From: Chromatiales bacterium
Lineage (GTDB): Bacteria; Pseudomonadota; Gammaproteobacteria; CAMYNG01
Direction: 5' to 3'
Length of the DNA: 19,333 nt
Assembly (NCBI GenBank): GCA_026990045.1
Contig: JALSIK010000198.1
Location: 1-19,333, forward strand
In this document: in pieces, positions 6,091 through 13,306 of the stretch
Layout of the letters: each line of letters begins with the position of its first letter
Position numbering within the stretch: position 1 is the first letter of the stretch
Translations under genes and position numbers: made by a program
Notes under the pieces: generated by a model
What the model was told of the DNA's origin: nothing
What the model saw: only the letters and a program-made list of their open reading frames with translations
Database searches by the model: none

Positions 6091-7446
6091 ATGTTCGACG
6101 GCCTGACACGCCGGCTGGGCGACACCGTGCGCAAGCTGCGCGGGGTGGGCCGCCTCACCGACGACAACATCAAGGACACCCTGCGCGAGGTGCGCATGGC
6201 CCTGCTCGAGGCCGACGTGGCGGTGCCCGTGGTCAAGGACTTCATCGACCACGTGCGCGGCCGGGCCCTGGGCGAGGAGGTCCACCGCAGCCTGACCCCG
6301 GGACAGGCCTTCGTCAAGATCGTCCACGAGGAGCTGGTGCGCCTCATGGGCGAGGCCAACGACGCCCTGCGCCTCAACGTCACCCCGCCGGCGGTGGTGC
6401 TCATGGCCGGGCTCCAGGGCTCGGGCAAGACCACCACCGCGGCCAAGCTGGCGCGCTACCTCAAGGAGCGCGAGCGCAAGTCGGTGCTGCTGGTCTCGAC
6501 CGACGTCTACCGGCCCGCCGCCATGGACCAGCTCGCCACCCTCGCCCGCCAGGTGGGCGTGGACCACGTGCCCGCCGACACCGGCGAGGCGCCGGCCGCC
6601 ATCGCCGCCCGCGCGCTCAAGGAGGCCCGCGTGCGCCATGCCGACGTGCTCATCGTGGACACCGCCGGCCGCCTCCACATCGACCGGGAGATGATGGACG
6701 AGATCCGGGAGCTGCACCGGGTGCTGGCGCCGGCCGAGACCCTGTTCGTGGTGGACGCCATGACCGGCCAGGACGCGGCCAACACCGCGCGCGCCTTCGG
6801 CGAGGCCCTGCCGCTCACCGGGGTGGTGCTCACCAAGGCCGACGGCGACGCCCGCGGCGGCGCCGCCCTCTCCGTGCGCCAGGTCACGGGGGCGCCCATC
6901 AAGTTCCTGGGCACGGGCGAGAAGACCGACGCCCTGGAGCCCTTCCACCCCGACCGCATCGCCTCCCGCATCCTGGGCATGGGCGACGTGCTGTCCCTGG
7001 TGGAGGAGGTCACGCGCAAGGTGGACACGGCCGAGGCCCAGGCGCTGGCGCGCAAGCTGAAGAAGGGCAAGGGCTTCGACCTGGAAGACTTCCGCGCCCA
7101 GCTCCGGCAGATGCGGGACATGGGCGGGCTGGCCGCCCTGCTGGACAAGCTGCCGGGGGCCGGGGCGCTGCCGCCGGGGGCCGCGGCGGGGGTGGACGAC
7201 GGCCAGCTCCGGCGGCTGGAGGCCATCATCAATTCCATGACCCCGCAGGAGCGGCGCCGGCCGGACATCATCAAGGGCTCGCGCAAGCGGCGCATCGCCG
7301 CCGGCTCCGGGACCCAGGTCCAGGACGTCAACCGCCTGCTCAAGCAGTTCACCCAGATGCAGAAGGTGATGAAGAAGATGGGCAAGGGGGGCATGAAGAA
7401 CATGCTCCGCGGCCTGGGCGGGCGCCTGCCCCCGGGTTTCGGTTGA
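6091..7446 (+). CDS. ffh: Signal recognition particle GTPase Ffh (SRP54)
   Basis: A 451-residue protein, the standard Ffh length. Order: N-terminal four-helix bundle (1-90); NG GTPase with G1 GLQGSGKT (107-114), G3 DTAGR (190-194), G4 TKADGD (248-253) and the GTGEK closing loop (274-278); then a Met-rich, basic M domain (about 300-451) with QMQKVMKKMGKGGMKNML and the 4.5S-RNA-binding region around GSRKRRIAAGSG. It binds signal sequences emerging from ribosomes and delivers them to FtsY at the inner membrane. A GGAG site precedes the ATG. Its placement upstream of rpsP-rimM-trmD-rplS matches E. coli. No terminator is seen between ffh and the rpsP promoter, so readthrough is possible. Confidence 0.99.
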   Translation: MFDGLTRRLGDTVRKLRGVGRLTDDNIKDTLREVRMALLEADVAVPVVKDFIDHVRGRALGEEVHRSLTPGQAFVKIVHEELVRLMGEANDALRLNVTPPAVVLMAGLQGSGKTTTAAKLARYLKERERKSVLLVSTDVYRPAAMDQLATLARQVGVDHVPADTGEAPAAIAARALKEARVRHADVLIVDTAGRLHIDREMMDEIRELHRVLAPAETLFVVDAMTGQDAANTARAFGEALPLTGVVLTKADGDARGGAALSVRQVTGAPIKFLGTGEKTDALEPFHPDRIASRILGMGDVLSLVEEVTRKVDTAEAQALARKLKKGKGFDLEDFRAQLRQMRDMGGLAALLDKLPGAGALPPGAAAGVDDGQLRRLEAIINSMTPQERRRPDIIKGSRKRRIAAGSGTQVQDVNRLLKQFTQMQKVMKKMGKGGMKNMLRGLGGRLPPGFG

Positions 7447-7456
7447 CGGCCGGGGC

Positions 7457-7484
7457 TTCACAGCGGGGCGGATTGGGGTAGAAT
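7457..7484 (+). promoter_or_regulatory. Promoter of the rpsP-rimM-trmD-rplS operon
   Basis: TTCACA (7457-7462, five of six matches) is followed after 16 bp by TAGAAT (7479-7484, five of six). A GC-rich AGCGCG lies between the -10 and the likely start point; such discriminators are typical of promoters under ppGpp/DksA stringent control, an inference here. The roughly 55-nt leader can fold a small GGCCC/GGGCC stem before the rpsP ribosome binding site. Confidence 0.7.
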
Positions 7485-7544
7485 AGCGCGTTTTCCGGGC
7501 CCGGGTGGGCCGGGCCAGGCGAGTTTCAGGAACACAGGCAGGAC

Positions 7545-7787
7545 ATGGTCACCATCCGACTGACACGCGGCGGCGCCAAGAAGCGCCCCTTCTACCACAT
7601 CGTGGTCACCGACAGCCGCAACAAGCGCGACGGCCGCTACATCGAGCGCGTGGGCTTCTTCAATCCCATCGCCAGCGGCAACGACCCCCGGCTCAGCATC
7701 CAGCGCGAGCGGGTGGACTACTGGCTGTCCCGGGGCGCCCGCACCAGCGAGCGCGTGGCCAGGCTGCTGAAGGAAGCGGCCGGCTGA
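7545..7787 (+). CDS. rpsP: Ribosomal protein bS16
   Basis: An 80-residue protein with the classic S16 opening MVTIRLTRGGAKKRPFYHIV, then VTDSRNKRDGRYIERVGFFNP and a C-terminal helix (DYWLSRGARTSERVARLLK). It is a 30S assembly protein that binds 16S rRNA. It is the first gene of the operon, behind its own promoter, with an AGGAAC/CAGGAC purine-rich ribosome binding region immediately upstream. rimM begins 8 bp after its stop codon. Length and sequence are normal for the family. Confidence 0.98.
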   Translation: MVTIRLTRGGAKKRPFYHIVVTDSRNKRDGRYIERVGFFNPIASGNDPRLSIQRERVDYWLSRGARTSERVARLLKEAAG

Positions 7788-7795
7788 ACCCTTCC

Positions 7796-8317
7796 ATGGC
7801 CCGCCGCCGCGAGCCCGAGGGCCTCGTGGAGCTGGGCCGTATCACCGGTGTCTGGGGCGTGCGCGGCTGGGTCCGCGTCCAGTCCCACACCGAGCCCCGC
7901 ACCAACATCCTCGGCTACCGGCCCTGGCACCTGTGCCGCGACGGCCACTGCCGCCCGGTGGAGCTGACCGACGGCCGGGCCCAGGGCAAGGGTATCGTCG
8001 CCCGCCTGGCCGGGGTGGACGACCGCGACATGGCCGCCACCCTCGTGGGGGCCGTCATCTGCGTGCCCCGCTCGGCCCTGCCCGAACCGGCCCCGGGCGA
8101 GTACTACTGGACCGATCTCGAGGACCTGGACGTGGTCAACCGGGCCGGGGTGCGCCTGGGGCGGGTGGTGCGGGTCATGGCCACCGGCGCCAACGATGTC
8201 CTGGTGGTGGCGGACGGGACCACCGAGCGGCTCGTGCCCTTCGTCCAGGGCCGGGTGATCCAGTCCGTGGACCTGGAGGCCGGGCGCATCGTCGTGGACT
8301 GGGAGCCGGACTGGTAA
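7796..8317 (+). CDS. rimM: Ribosome maturation factor RimM
   Basis: A 173-residue protein. The N-terminal RimM barrel contains GRITGVWGVRGWVRV (residues 14-28) and the GVDDRD block. The C-terminal PRC-barrel-like domain starts YYWTDLEDLDVV, has GANDVLVV and ERLVPF, and ends VDWEPDW as in E. coli. RimM binds S19 and helps 30S head maturation. No Shine-Dalgarno sequence is seen within the preceding 15 nt (CTGAACCCTTCC); translation may depend on coupling with rpsP, whose stop is 8 bp upstream. This fits the known lower output of RimM compared with S16 in E. coli. An upstream in-frame extension through rpsP is rejected because this start gives the family N terminus. Confidence 0.97.
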   Translation: MARRREPEGLVELGRITGVWGVRGWVRVQSHTEPRTNILGYRPWHLCRDGHCRPVELTDGRAQGKGIVARLAGVDDRDMAATLVGAVICVPRSALPEPAPGEYYWTDLEDLDVVNRAGVRLGRVVRVMATGANDVLVVADGTTERLVPFVQGRVIQSVDLEAGRIVVDWEPDW

Positions 8318-8356
8318 GATGGCCGGGACCGGGCCGGCGGCCGGCCCCGGCAGGGA

Positions 8357-8421
8357 CTGGGGACTGGCGGCTGGCCGCTGGGACGAAACCGAGCACCCAG
8401 CACCCAGAACCCAGCACCCAG
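8357..8421. repeat. Self-complementary heptamer array between rimM and trmD
   Basis: CTGG recurs at 8357, 8364, 8371 and 8378, and CCCAG at 8396, 8403, 8410 and 8417, both at an exact period of 7. The two arms are complementary. CTGGG (8378-8382) pairs with CCCAG (8396-8400) around a 13-base loop. Each further CTGG pairs with the next CCAG, separated by three-base symmetric internal loops, giving four stacked helices. The right arm ends 9 bases before the trmD ATG and occupies the place of a ribosome binding site. The right-arm heptamer is that of the array at 4-47. Confidence 0.85.
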
Positions 8422-8430
8422 CAGCCCCCA

Positions 8431-9174
8431 ATGCACTTCCAGATCGTCACGCTGTTCCCGGAGATGTTCGCCGCCGTCACCGACTACGGCGTCACCGGCC
8501 GCGCGGTGCGCGGGGGTCTGGCCCGGGTGGCGTGCACCAACCCCCGCGATTTCACCGGGGATGCCCACCGCACCGTGGACGACCGTCCCTACGGCGGCGG
8601 GCCCGGCATGGTCATGATGGCCGAGCCCCTGGCCCGGGCCCTGGCCGCGGCCCGGGCCGCGGCACCGGCGGGCGCCCCCGTGATCTACCTGACTCCCCAG
8701 GGCCGGCGCCTGGACCAGGCCGGCCTCGCGGAGCTGTCGCGCCATCCCGGGCTGGTCCTGCTGTGCGGGCGCTACGAGGGGGTGGACGAGCGCCTGCTGG
8801 AGGCCGAGGTGGACCAGGAGTGGTCCATCGGCGACTACGTGCTCTCCGGCGGCGAGCTGGCGGCCATGGTGCTGGTGGACGGGCTCACCCGCCTCATTCC
8901 CGGGGCCCTGGGGCACGAGGACTCCGCCGCCGGCGACTCCTTCGCCGCGGGCCTGCTGGACTGCCCCCACTACACCCGGCCCGAGACCTGGCGCGGGCGC
9001 CGCGTGCCGGAGGTGCTGCTGTCCGGCGACCACGCCGCCATCGCCCGCTGGCGCCTGCAGCAGGCCCTGGGCCGCACCTGGCTGCGCCGGCCCGAGCTGC
9101 TGGCGGCGCTGGAGCTCAGCCCGGAGCAGGAGGCGCTGCTGGAGGAATTCATCCGCGAGCATGAAAACGGCTGA
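8431..9174 (+). CDS. trmD: tRNA (guanine-37-N1) methyltransferase TrmD
   Basis: A 247-residue SPOUT methyltransferase. The N terminus MHFQIVTLFPEMF matches family starts. Knot-forming, SAM-binding segments are YLTPQGRRLDQ (86-96), LCGRYEGVDERL (111-122) and WSIGDYVLSGGE (131-142). The catalytic Asp lies in the ED SAAGDSF segment at D169, the same number as in well-studied TrmD proteins. It methylates G37 of tRNAs reading CNN and similar codons to prevent frameshifting. Unusually, there is no Shine-Dalgarno sequence: the leader just before the ATG is CCCAGCAGCCCCCA, part of or adjacent to the hairpin-forming heptamer array. The 113-bp gap after rimM is long for this operon. Confidence 0.98.
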   Translation: MHFQIVTLFPEMFAAVTDYGVTGRAVRGGLARVACTNPRDFTGDAHRTVDDRPYGGGPGMVMMAEPLARALAAARAAAPAGAPVIYLTPQGRRLDQAGLAELSRHPGLVLLCGRYEGVDERLLEAEVDQEWSIGDYVLSGGELAAMVLVDGLTRLIPGALGHEDSAAGDSFAAGLLDCPHYTRPETWRGRRVPEVLLSGDHAAIARWRLQQALGRTWLRRPELLAALELSPEQEALLEEFIREHENG

Positions 9175-9189
9175 ATTTCCCGCTATAAT
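9161..9189 (+). promoter_or_regulatory. Internal promoter for rplS
   Basis: ATGAAA (9161-9166, four of six matches to TTGACA) is followed after exactly 17 bp by a perfect TATAAT (9184-9189). The -35 lies within the last codons of trmD. The GC-only GCGCGC after the -10 resembles a stringent-response discriminator. This could give L19 its own supply of mRNA, separate from the trmD hairpin. Confidence 0.65.
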
Positions 9190-9217
9190 GCGCGCCCCCG
9201 ATGGAGGTCATCCAGCC

Positions 9218-9562
9218 ATGAGCAACATCATCGACCAACTGGAAGCGGAACAGCTGAAGCAGGACGTGCCGGAGTTCGGCCCCGGCGACACCGTGGTGGT
9301 GCAGGTGAAGGTCAAGGAGGGCAACCGCGAGCGCCTGCAGGCCTTCGAGGGCGTGGTCATCGCCAAGCGCAACCGCGGCCTCAACTCGTCCTTCACCGTG
9401 CGCAAGATCTCCCACGGCGAGGGCGTGGAGCGCGTGTTCCAGACCCACAGCCCCCTCATCGCCTCCATCCAGGTCAAGCGCCGCGGCGACGTGCGCCGGG
9501 CCAAGCTGTACTACCTGCGCGGCCGCCAGGGCAAGGCCGCCCGCATCAAGGAAAAGCTCTGA
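9218..9562 (+). CDS. rplS: Ribosomal protein bL19
   Basis: A 114-residue protein with the L19 SH3-like core: PEFGPGDTVVVQVKVKEGNR, RLQAFEGVVIAKRNRGLNSSFTVRK, GVERVFQTHSPLI and VKRRGDVRRAKLYYLRGRQGKAARIKEKL. It sits at the interface of the 50S and 30S subunits. The start at 9218 has a TGGAGGT site 10 bases upstream; the in-frame ATG at 9161 lies inside trmD and is rejected. It is the last gene of the operon and is followed 52 bp later by a strong intrinsic terminator. Confidence 0.98.
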   Translation: MSNIIDQLEAEQLKQDVPEFGPGDTVVVQVKVKEGNRERLQAFEGVVIAKRNRGLNSSFTVRKISHGEGVERVFQTHSPLIASIQVKRRGDVRRAKLYYLRGRQGKAARIKEKL

Positions 9563-9614
9563 CCGGCCGGCCCGGGCGGCCCTTGCGCCGCGCGGGTCCA
9601 TGGGGTCTGATACG

Positions 9615-9645
9615 GCGGGTGGCGCCAGGGGCGCCGCCCGCTTTT
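9615..9645 (+). terminator. Intrinsic terminator of the rpsP operon
   Basis: A 12-bp stem, GCGGGTGGCGCC (9615-9626) with GGCGCCGCCCGC (9630-9641), has one G-U pair and a three-base loop, and runs directly into TTTT (9642-9645). This is a textbook rho-independent terminator. It ends only five bases before the start codon of the next gene. Confidence 0.85.
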
Positions 9646-9650
9646 CGATC

Positions 9651-11465
9651 ATGACGCCCGCATACCGCACAGCCCTGCTGCTCCTGTACCTGCTGCCGGC
9701 CGCGGCCGGTGCCGACCTGGCCGAGGTGCGCGCCCTGGCCGCCGCCGGCACCCCGGGCCTGGCCCTGCGGGTGCTGGAGCGCGACCAGCCCGACGCCGCC
9801 GCCGACGCCGAGGCCTGGATGGATTGGGAAAGGGAGCGGGCGGCCATCCTGGCCGGTGCCGGCCGCTGGGCCGATCTCGCCGCCCGCCTGGCGCACCTGC
9901 CCGCAGGGCTGCCGCCGGCGTTCGTGCGCTGGGCCCGCACCCAGCGCGCCGGGGCCCTGGTGAAGCAGGGGCGGGGCGAGGCCGCGCGCCGCGTGCTGCG
10001 CGGGTTGATATGGAGCGGGTCCCGGGCGGAGGGCGGGGAGACCGCCCTGCGTGGCTGGCGCCGGCTGGTCATCGAGAGCTACCTGGCCGAGGGCCGCATG
10101 GAGGACGCCCGCACCGCCATGGTCCGGTTCCGCCTGGACTACGGCGAGGGCGAGCTGGCCGACGTGCTGCTGCGGGCCCGCATCCTGCTCATGGGGGGGC
10201 GTGCCGCGGAGGCCGCGCGCCTGCTGGCGCCCCGGGCCAAGGTGCCCGAGGCGGGCCTGCTGTACCTGCTGGCCCAGCTGCGCTCGGGCCAGCGGCCGGC
10301 GAAGCGGGTGCTGCAGGCGGCCCTGCGGCAGATGCGCGGCGAGTGGGCGCGCAAGGAGCTGCTCACCGGCCTGTGGGCGGTGGCGGCGGAGGCCGCGCTG
10401 GAGGCCGGGGACCGGGCCACCGCCGCCCGGGCCCTGGAGCGGGTGCTGGTGCTCGCCCGCGCCCATCCCCCGCCCCCGGGCCTGTTCGCCTTCAACGCCG
10501 ATTCCCTGTGGCACGCCTACCTGGACTACGCCCGCCACCTGGGCAACCGGGCGCAGTACCTCATCGGCGACGACGCCGTGTGGCTGAAGGCGGCGGCGGA
10601 GGCGGCGGAGCGCACGCCGGTGCGGGCCCGCTCCCTCTACGCCATGGTCCTCCGCCGCGGGCAGGACGCCGCCGCCCGCGGGCGGGCGGCGGCGGGGTTC
10701 CTCGCCACCCTGGACAAGGCGCGCGGAGAGCGCCGCCTCCTGTGGCCCCTGTTCATGGAGAGCCGCCACTACCCGTCACCCGCGCAGGTGCCGCTGGCGG
10801 TGCGCCACGCCCTGGTGGACGAGGCCCTGGCCCGCTCCCGCATCGAGCAGGCCTCGCGCATCATGGCCACCACCCGCGAGCCGCCGCCCGGCGCCGATCG
10901 CTTCATGTGGCACCTGCGCCGGGCCCGGATCCTGGTCATGGGCGGCCAGCCCGGGGCCGGGGCCGAGGCGCTGGCGGCCCTGCTGGACGAGGCCGGCGAG
11001 CGCCCGCGGGAGGCGCTGGACAAGCTCATGCAGGTGGTCTTCGACCTGCAGGCGGTGGGGGCGCACGAAGAGGCCGTGGCGGTGCTGGAGAAGGTCCTGG
11101 CCCGGACCGCCGACGAGGAGCTGAGGCGCGAGGTCTACTACTGGATGGCCGATTCCCGCCGGGCCCAGGGCCGCTTCGACGAGGCCGCCCGCCTGTACCT
11201 GCGCTCGGCCATGCTGCGGGACCCCAAGGCCGCAGATCCCTGGGGCCAGACCGCGCGCTACCAGGCCGCCGGGGCCCTGGCCCGGGCCGGCCTGGTGGCC
11301 GATGCCCGGACCCTGCTCGAGGCCCTGCTGCGCAGCACCGAGGACCCGGCCCGCCGGGCGGTGCTGCGCCGGGACCTCCAGCGCCTGCTCCTGGTGCGGG
11401 AGAGGCCCGGTGGGGCTCCGGCCCCCGCGCCGTCCCCGCCCGCGGCCGGGTTGGGGGGACCATGA
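9651..11465 (+). CDS. Secreted tetratricopeptide-repeat protein of unknown function
   Basis: A 604-residue protein. Residues 1-21 form a signal peptide (MTPAYRTALLLLYLLPAAAGA, cleavage probably before DL), so it is predicted periplasmic or envelope-associated. The rest is almost entirely alpha-helical with degenerate TPR-like units, for example EARRVLRGL, AEGRMEDARTAMVRF, MGGRAAEAARLLAP, AGDRATAARALERVL, GAHEEAVAVLEKVLA and QGRFDEAARLYLRSA. No enzymatic motif is seen. The start at 9651 is required for the signal peptide, but it has no Shine-Dalgarno sequence and follows the rplS terminator by five bases, so how it is transcribed is unclear. Its stop overlaps the ogt start (ATGA), implying translational coupling to a DNA-repair gene. 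Gene presence is secure; role unknown. Confidence 0.88.
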   Translation: MTPAYRTALLLLYLLPAAAGADLAEVRALAAAGTPGLALRVLERDQPDAAADAEAWMDWERERAAILAGAGRWADLAARLAHLPAGLPPAFVRWARTQRAGALVKQGRGEAARRVLRGLIWSGSRAEGGETALRGWRRLVIESYLAEGRMEDARTAMVRFRLDYGEGELADVLLRARILLMGGRAAEAARLLAPRAKVPEAGLLYLLAQLRSGQRPAKRVLQAALRQMRGEWARKELLTGLWAVAAEAALEAGDRATAARALERVLVLARAHPPPPGLFAFNADSLWHAYLDYARHLGNRAQYLIGDDAVWLKAAAEAAERTPVRARSLYAMVLRRGQDAAARGRAAAGFLATLDKARGERRLLWPLFMESRHYPSPAQVPLAVRHALVDEALARSRIEQASRIMATTREPPPGADRFMWHLRRARILVMGGQPGAGAEALAALLDEAGERPREALDKLMQVVFDLQAVGAHEEAVAVLEKVLARTADEELRREVYYWMADSRRAQGRFDEAARLYLRSAMLRDPKAADPWGQTARYQAAGALARAGLVADARTLLEALLRSTEDPARRAVLRRDLQRLLLVRERPGGAPAPAPSPPAAGLGGP

Positions 11466-11929
11466 GCCGCCGCGCCCAGGCGGTCATCGCCACCCCCCTG
11501 GGGCGGCTGCGCCTGGCGGCCGAGGACGGCGCCCTGGTGGCGGTGGCGTTCACCCGCGCCGCGCCGGCCCCGCCACGGGACGCCGTCACCCGCGAGGCGG
11601 CGCGCCAGATCCGGGAGTACTTCGCCGGTCGCCGCCGCCGCTTCGCCCTGCCCCTGGCGCCCGCCGGCACCGCCTTCCAGCACCGGGTCTGGGAGGCCCT
11701 GCGCGCCATTCCCTTCGGCCGCACCCTCACCTACGGCGAGCTGGCGCGGCGCCTGGGCACCTCGCCCCGCGCCGTGGGCGGGGCCTGCCGCGCCAATCCC
11801 CTGCCGCTGGTGGTGCCCTGCCACCGGGTGGTGGCGGTCTCCGGTCCCGGCGGCTATGCCGGGCACACCCGCGGGCCGGTGGCGGCGCGCAAGCGGGCCC
11901 TGCTGCGCCACGAGGGGGTCGCTCCGTGA
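11462..11929 (+). CDS. ogt: Methylated-DNA--protein-cysteine methyltransferase (Ogt/MGMT type)
   Basis: A 155-residue O6-alkylguanine-DNA alkyltransferase. The active site PCHRV is at 119-123 with acceptor C120. Upstream are FQHRVWEALRAIPFGRTLTY, GELARRLGTSPRAVGGACR (helix-turn-helix with the arginine finger R110) and the Asn hinge N112. GGYAGHTRGPVAARKRALLRHEG follows. It removes alkyl groups from guanine by irreversible self-alkylation. No Ada regulatory domain is present. It starts within the stop codon of the TPR gene (ATGA), and its own TGA overlaps the GTG start of xerD (GTGA), so all three are probably one translation-coupled unit. The symbol is by type; ogt and adaB are not distinguishable here. 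Confidence 0.95.
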   Translation: MSRRAQAVIATPLGRLRLAAEDGALVAVAFTRAAPAPPRDAVTREAARQIREYFAGRRRRFALPLAPAGTAFQHRVWEALRAIPFGRTLTYGELARRLGTSPRAVGGACRANPLPLVVPCHRVVAVSGPGGYAGHTRGPVAARKRALLRHEGVAP

Positions 11930-12825
11930 GCGCCAGCGGGGACACCGCGCTCATCGAGGACTGGCTCGACGCCCTGTGGGCCGAGCGCGGCCTGTCCCGC
12001 AACACCCTGGCCGCCTACGGTGCCGACCTGCGCGGGTTCGCCCGCTGGCTGCGGGACCGCGGTTTGGCCCTGGAGCGGGCCGGCACGGCCCAGGTCCAGG
12101 ACTACCTGGCCGAGCGCGCCCGCACCCGCGCCAGCCCGCGTTCCAGCGCGCGGCTCCTGTCCAGCCTGCGCAGCTTCTACCGCTTCCACCTGCGCAACGG
12201 CACCCTCGGCGCCGATCCCACCGCCCTCATCCAGGCGCCGCGCCTGGGCCGGCCCCTGCCCGGGACCCTGTCCGAGTCCGAAGTGGAGGCCCTGCTGGGG
12301 GCGCCGGACACGGATACCCCGCTGGGCCTGCGCGACCGCGCCATGCTGGAGGTGCTCTACGCCACCGGCCTGCGGGTGAGCGAGCTCACCGGCCTGCGCA
12401 TGAGCCAGCTCAACCTGCGCCAGGGCTGGGTGCGCATCACCGGCAAGGGGAACAAGGAGCGCCTCGTGCCCCTGGGGGAGGAGGCCGGTCACTGGCTGGA
12501 GCGCTTCCTGCGCCGGGCCCGCGCCGTCATCCTCGCCGCGCGGCCCTGCGAGCACGTCTTCCCCACCGCCCGCGGCGGTCCCCTGACCCGCCAGGCGTTC
12601 TGGAAGATCGTCAAGCGCCATGCCGCCGCGGCCGGCATCCGCCGGCCCATCTCGCCCCACACCCTGCGCCACGCCTTCGCCACCCACCTGCTCAACCACG
12701 GCGCCGACCTGCGCGCGGTGCAGATGCTGCTGGGCCACGCCGACCTGTCCACCACCCAGATCTACACCCATGTGGCCCGGGCCCGGCTGCAGGCCCTGCA
12801 CCGCGAGCATCACCCGCGGGGCTGA
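11926..12825 (+). CDS. xerD: Site-specific tyrosine recombinase XerD
   Basis: A 299-residue protein. The SAM-like N-terminal core-binding domain starts IEDWLDALWAERGLSRNTL. The catalytic domain carries R150 (ATGLRVSEL), K174 (GKGNKERLVPLGEEA), H245 and R248 (SPHTLRHAFATHLLNHGADL), H271 (LLGHADLSTTQIYTHVA) and nucleophile Y280. The closing LHREHHPRG and the whole-length similarity favour XerD over XerC. With XerC and FtsK it resolves chromosome dimers at dif. The start is GTG, overlapping the ogt stop by four bases; there is no separate promoter in view. All catalytic residues are intact. Confidence 0.97.
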   Translation: MSASGDTALIEDWLDALWAERGLSRNTLAAYGADLRGFARWLRDRGLALERAGTAQVQDYLAERARTRASPRSSARLLSSLRSFYRFHLRNGTLGADPTALIQAPRLGRPLPGTLSESEVEALLGAPDTDTPLGLRDRAMLEVLYATGLRVSELTGLRMSQLNLRQGWVRITGKGNKERLVPLGEEAGHWLERFLRRARAVILAARPCEHVFPTARGGPLTRQAFWKIVKRHAAAAGIRRPISPHTLRHAFATHLLNHGADLRAVQMLLGHADLSTTQIYTHVARARLQALHREHHPRG

Positions 12826-12833
12826 AAGCGGGA

Positions 12834-12839
12834 TACACT
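12834..12839 (+). promoter_or_regulatory. Possible -10 box for the small gene after xerD
   Basis: TACACT (four of six matches) lies in the 50-bp gap between xerD and the 123-residue gene. No -35 is recognisable in the GC-rich end of xerD, so this is a weak call. Confidence 0.25.
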
Positions 12840-12875
12840 GTTCATGTGACGGGAAAACCTGGAAGGAAAACGAAA

Positions 12876-13247
12876 ATGGACACCTACGATCCCGCGTGCG
12901 CTCCCGACCCCGAGGCCTGGCTGGCGCTGGACGAGGACGAGCGCATCCTGCTGGTGGAGGCGTACCACGAGGAGGCCGGCGAGCCGGTGCCGGAAGCGGG
13001 AATGACCGTCCACGTGATGGTGGAGAACCAGGTGGCCGAGGGGGTGGAGACGGTGGCGGCCACGCTGGAGCGGCTGGTGGCCGAGGGCCTGGACCGGCAC
13101 GAGGCCGTCCATGCCGTGGGGGCGGTGCTGGCGGAGGAAGTGTTCCACCTCCTGCAGGGAGGCGATGCGGCGGAATTCCGGCATGCGCGGTATGCCAAGC
13201 GGTTGGATCGGCTGACCGCGGCCCGCTGGCGCCGGGGGAAATGGTGA
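12876..13247 (+). CDS. Uncharacterised 123-residue protein
   Basis: An acidic, mostly helical 123-residue protein with no signal peptide or membrane segment. It opens with DPEAWLALDEDERILLVEAYH, has MTVHVMVENQVAEG in the middle (43-56), then LERLVAEGLDRHEAVHAVG (64-82) and a basic tail RLDRLTAARWRRGKW. I do not recognise a named family with certainty; the spacing of conserved-looking His residues (H31, H46, H75, H79) suggests a conserved small protein rather than a random frame. A GGAAGG site lies 9 bases before the ATG. The longer frame extending back through xerD is rejected. It probably stands as the last gene after xerD, ahead of a GC-rich stem-loop. Confidence 0.8.
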   Translation: MDTYDPACAPDPEAWLALDEDERILLVEAYHEEAGEPVPEAGMTVHVMVENQVAEGVETVAATLERLVAEGLDRHEAVHAVGAVLAEEVFHLLQGGDAAEFRHARYAKRLDRLTAARWRRGKW

Positions 13248-13265
13248 GCAACACCCGGGAGTGGT

Positions 13266-13306
13266 GACGGGCACGGGGTCGGGGCCGCCCGCCGCGGGTG
13301 CCCGTC
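13266..13306 (+). terminator. Terminator-like stem-loop after the small unknown gene
   Basis: GACGGGCAC (13266-13274) pairs perfectly with GTGCCCGTC (13298-13306). The 23-base interior is itself GC-rich and can add pairs. The following GTGCTTTCCC has only a short T run, so intrinsic termination may be partial. Confidence 0.5.

Noticed and set aside
7505..7795. Extension of rimM back through rpsP
   Set aside because: rpsP in another frame is unambiguous, and the rimM family N terminus begins at 7796.
12944..13130. HEAVH in the small protein as a zinc metalloprotease (HExxH) motif
   Set aside because: The protein is only 123 residues, with no signal peptide, membrane segment or third-ligand context. 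I recall related sequences with Asp in place of the Glu, though I could not check this.
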